A model generated the notes under the pieces. It saw only the letters and a program-made list of their open reading frames with translations, searched no databases and was not told the DNA's origin. A program made the position numbers and the translations under genes. A stretch of 64,000 nucleotides of DNA, taken from positions 249,123 to 313,122 of the forward strand of contig NZ_QZEX01000005.1 of NCBI RefSeq assembly GCF_003646465.1. The letters run 5' to 3'. Shown piece after piece: positions 62,650 to 64,000 of the stretch (positions are counted from its first letter, which is position 1; the number at the start of each line of letters is the position of its first letter). Origin of the DNA: Chachezhania antarctica. GTDB taxonomy: Bacteria > Pseudomonadota > Alphaproteobacteria > Rhodobacterales > Rhodobacteraceae.

Positions 62650-64000
62650 TTAGCGCGCTTTTATCGCGACATAAGTTCCCGGGGCCGGCGCAAGCACAGG
62701 GTGAGTCGAATCTCCCGGCTCACGCGCTGGCACATCCCGGCCCGACTGGGGCCGCAGCCAAGCATCCCATGTCGGCCACCACGACCCTTCGTGGAACGTG
62801 CCGGTGTCCTTCCAGGTGTCCGGGTCCAGTGTCATGTCGGGGTTGATGTAGTGGCCGTACTTCTTCTTCGACGGCGGATTGACGATCCCGGCGATATGGC
62901 CCGACTGGGTCATGATGAAGGTCCGGTCGTTCGAGCCCATCATCTGCACGCCGCGATAGCTGTCCTTCCACGGCGCGATGTGATCCGTTTCGCACGCGAT
63001 GGCGCACAGGGGGACGTCCATGTCCTTGATGTGCAGCCGCTGGCCCATCAGGTCTAACCCGTCGCCCGAGAACGCGTTGCCCTGGCACAGCTGGCGCAGG
63101 TACTGGACGGCCATCTTGCCCGGCAGGTTGGTGCCGTCGCCGTTCCAGTAGAGCAGATCGAAGGCGGGTGGCGTTTCCCCCAGCATGTAATTGCGGATCG
63201 CGGGCTGGTAGACAAGATCGTTGGCCCGCAGGAAGCTGAAGGTCCGCGACATCAGATAGGACGGCAGGTAGCCGTCCTTTTCGATCTCGCCCTGGATGCC
63301 GTCGACGAAATCGTTCTGCAGGAAGGGCGTGAATTCGCCTTGGTCGGAAAAGTCGGTCAGCGCCGTGAAGAAGGTCGCCGAATTGACGCTGTCATCGCCG
63401 CGCTTCTTCATCAACGACAGGGTCAGCGCCAGCGTCGTGCCGGCGATGCAGTAGCCCACGACGTTCAGCTTCTTCGTGCCGCAGATTTTCCTGACCTCCC
63501 CCATCGCGGTCAGGAAGCCTTCCTCCACGTACTCCTCCATGCCCACATCGGCATAGTTTTCATCGGGGTTGACCCAGGACACGACGAAGACGGTGTAGCC
63601 CTGTTCGGTCAGCCACTTGATCAGGCTGTTCTGCGCCTTCAGGTCGAGGATGTAGAACTTGTTGATCCAGGGCGGCACGATCAGAAGCGGGATTTCCTTC
63701 ACCGTTTCGGTCGCGGGCTTGTACTGGATCAGTTCCAGCATCCGGTTGCGGAACACCACGGAACCGGGCGTCGTGGCGATGTTGTTGCCCATCTCGAAAG
63801 CGGTATCGTCGGCCAGCCGCACGACCAGTTCGCCGTCATGGGCCTCCAGATCCGCGATCAGGTTTTCCAGCCCCTTGACCAGCGACATGCCTTCGGTGGC
63901 CACGGCGCGTTCCAGCGCATCCGGGTTGGTGGCCAGGAAGTTGGTGGGCGACATCATCTCGACGATCTGACCCGCGAAGTAGTTCAGGCGCTTCTTCTCG
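62650..64000 (-). CDS. phaC: Class I poly(R)-hydroxyalkanoate synthase (C-terminal part, truncated by window edge)
   Basis: Polymerises hydroxyacyl-CoA into PHA on the granule surface. About 450 residues are present; the N-terminus lies beyond the right edge (reading continues with EKKRLNYFAGQIVEMMSPTNF, given as position 63958-64000 onward; key MSPTNFLATNP). Signatures: PPWINKFYILDL, the lipase-like box VGYCIAGT with catalytic Cys, and SGHIAGIVNPP with catalytic His. Upstream of phaP and phaR as in other Rhodobacteraceae. Confidence 0.96.
   Translation of the reverse strand, partial: EKKRLNYFAGQIVEMMSPTNFLATNPDALERAVATEGMSLVKGLENLIADLEAHDGELVVRLADDTAFEMGNNIATTPGSVVFRNRMLELIQYKPATETVKEIPLLIVPPWINKFYILDLKAQNSLIKWLTEQGYTVFVVSWVNPDENYADVGMEEYVEEGFLTAMGEVRKICGTKKLNVVGYCIAGTTLALTLSLMKKRGDDSVNSATFFTALTDFSDQGEFTPFLQNDFVDGIQGEIEKDGYLPSYLMSRTFSFLRANDLVYQPAIRNYMLGETPPAFDLLYWNGDGTNLPGKMAVQYLRQLCQGNAFSGDGLDLMGQRLHIKDMDVPLCAIACETDHIAPWKDSYRGVQMMGSNDRTFIMTQSGHIAGIVNPPSKKKYGHYINPDMTLDPDTWKDTGTFHEGSWWPTWDAWLRPQSGRDVPAREPGDSTHPVLAPAPGTYVAIKAR

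Overview
The window looks like chromosomal DNA of a roseobacter-type alphaproteobacterium (Rhodobacteraceae). The evidence is: high GC; a full division and cell-wall (dcw) cluster with the gene order of this family; a GAAC-N7-GAAC LexA box upstream of uvrD (the alphaproteobacterial SOS box); a phaC-phaP-phaR polyhydroxyalkanoate block with PhaR-like TGC/GCA palindromes; CcsR ('cuckoo') type hairpins with CCUCCUCCC loops; and a long mraZ leader resembling the Rhodobacter UpsM sRNA. No tRNA, rRNA, CRISPR, insertion sequence or phage gene was found.

Layout. 1-20376 (minus strand): lpxC (partial), ftsZ, ftsA, ftsQ, ddl, murB, murC, murG, ftsW, murD, an ACT-domain gene, mraY, murF, murE, ftsI, ftsL, rsmH, mraZ, many overlapping by 4 nt. 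20377-21870: about 1.5 kb without a convincing protein gene. It holds the structured mraZ leader with a terminator hairpin, TGGGN boxes in 10-nt phase, and four tandem CcsR-type hairpins on the plus strand. 21870-29293: uvrD, an FMN-dependent alpha-hydroxy-acid oxidoreductase and pyruvate carboxylase. 29537-33831: two zinc-free quinone oxidoreductases, COQ9-type protein, rpsU and a class III nucleotide cyclase. 34015-40555: PAS-domain protein, PPK2, GMC oxidoreductase, Lrp-type regulator divergent from ald, and aroQ. 40560-44931: pheT, a cupin and pheS. 45089-47639: MFS exporter with a tiny coupled leader ORF, and a DAO-type flavoprotein.

47759-53029 is a chemotaxis operon in the order STAS(CheS-like)-cheY-cheA-cheW-cheR-cheY-orphan. 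It resembles the rhizobial che operon but lacks cheB and cheD between the corresponding genes. The last gene carries a D-x3-Q motif like CheZ/CheT phosphatases. 53226-61134: two tandem TerB-like proteins, a PhnD-like binding protein, two glutamine-synthetase-family enzymes flanking a class I amidotransferase, a PuuB-like oxidase (gamma-glutamyl-polyamine type catabolism) and a DegT aminotransferase. 61270-64000 (minus): phaR, phaP and phaC (partial, running off the right edge). The phaP promoter has a PhaR-like palindrome exactly between -35 and -10.

Intergenic regions are rich in palindromic repeats. One is a ~120-nt element with inverted ends, present twice (6772-6890 and 29332-29454). A second family, built around a CTTCTTT...AAATACTC-CGGGGG core with a G/C hairpin, occurs at least six times. 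A three-way-junction RNA-like fold lies between ald and aroQ. Functional assignments come from reading the sequence and family knowledge; no database search was run.
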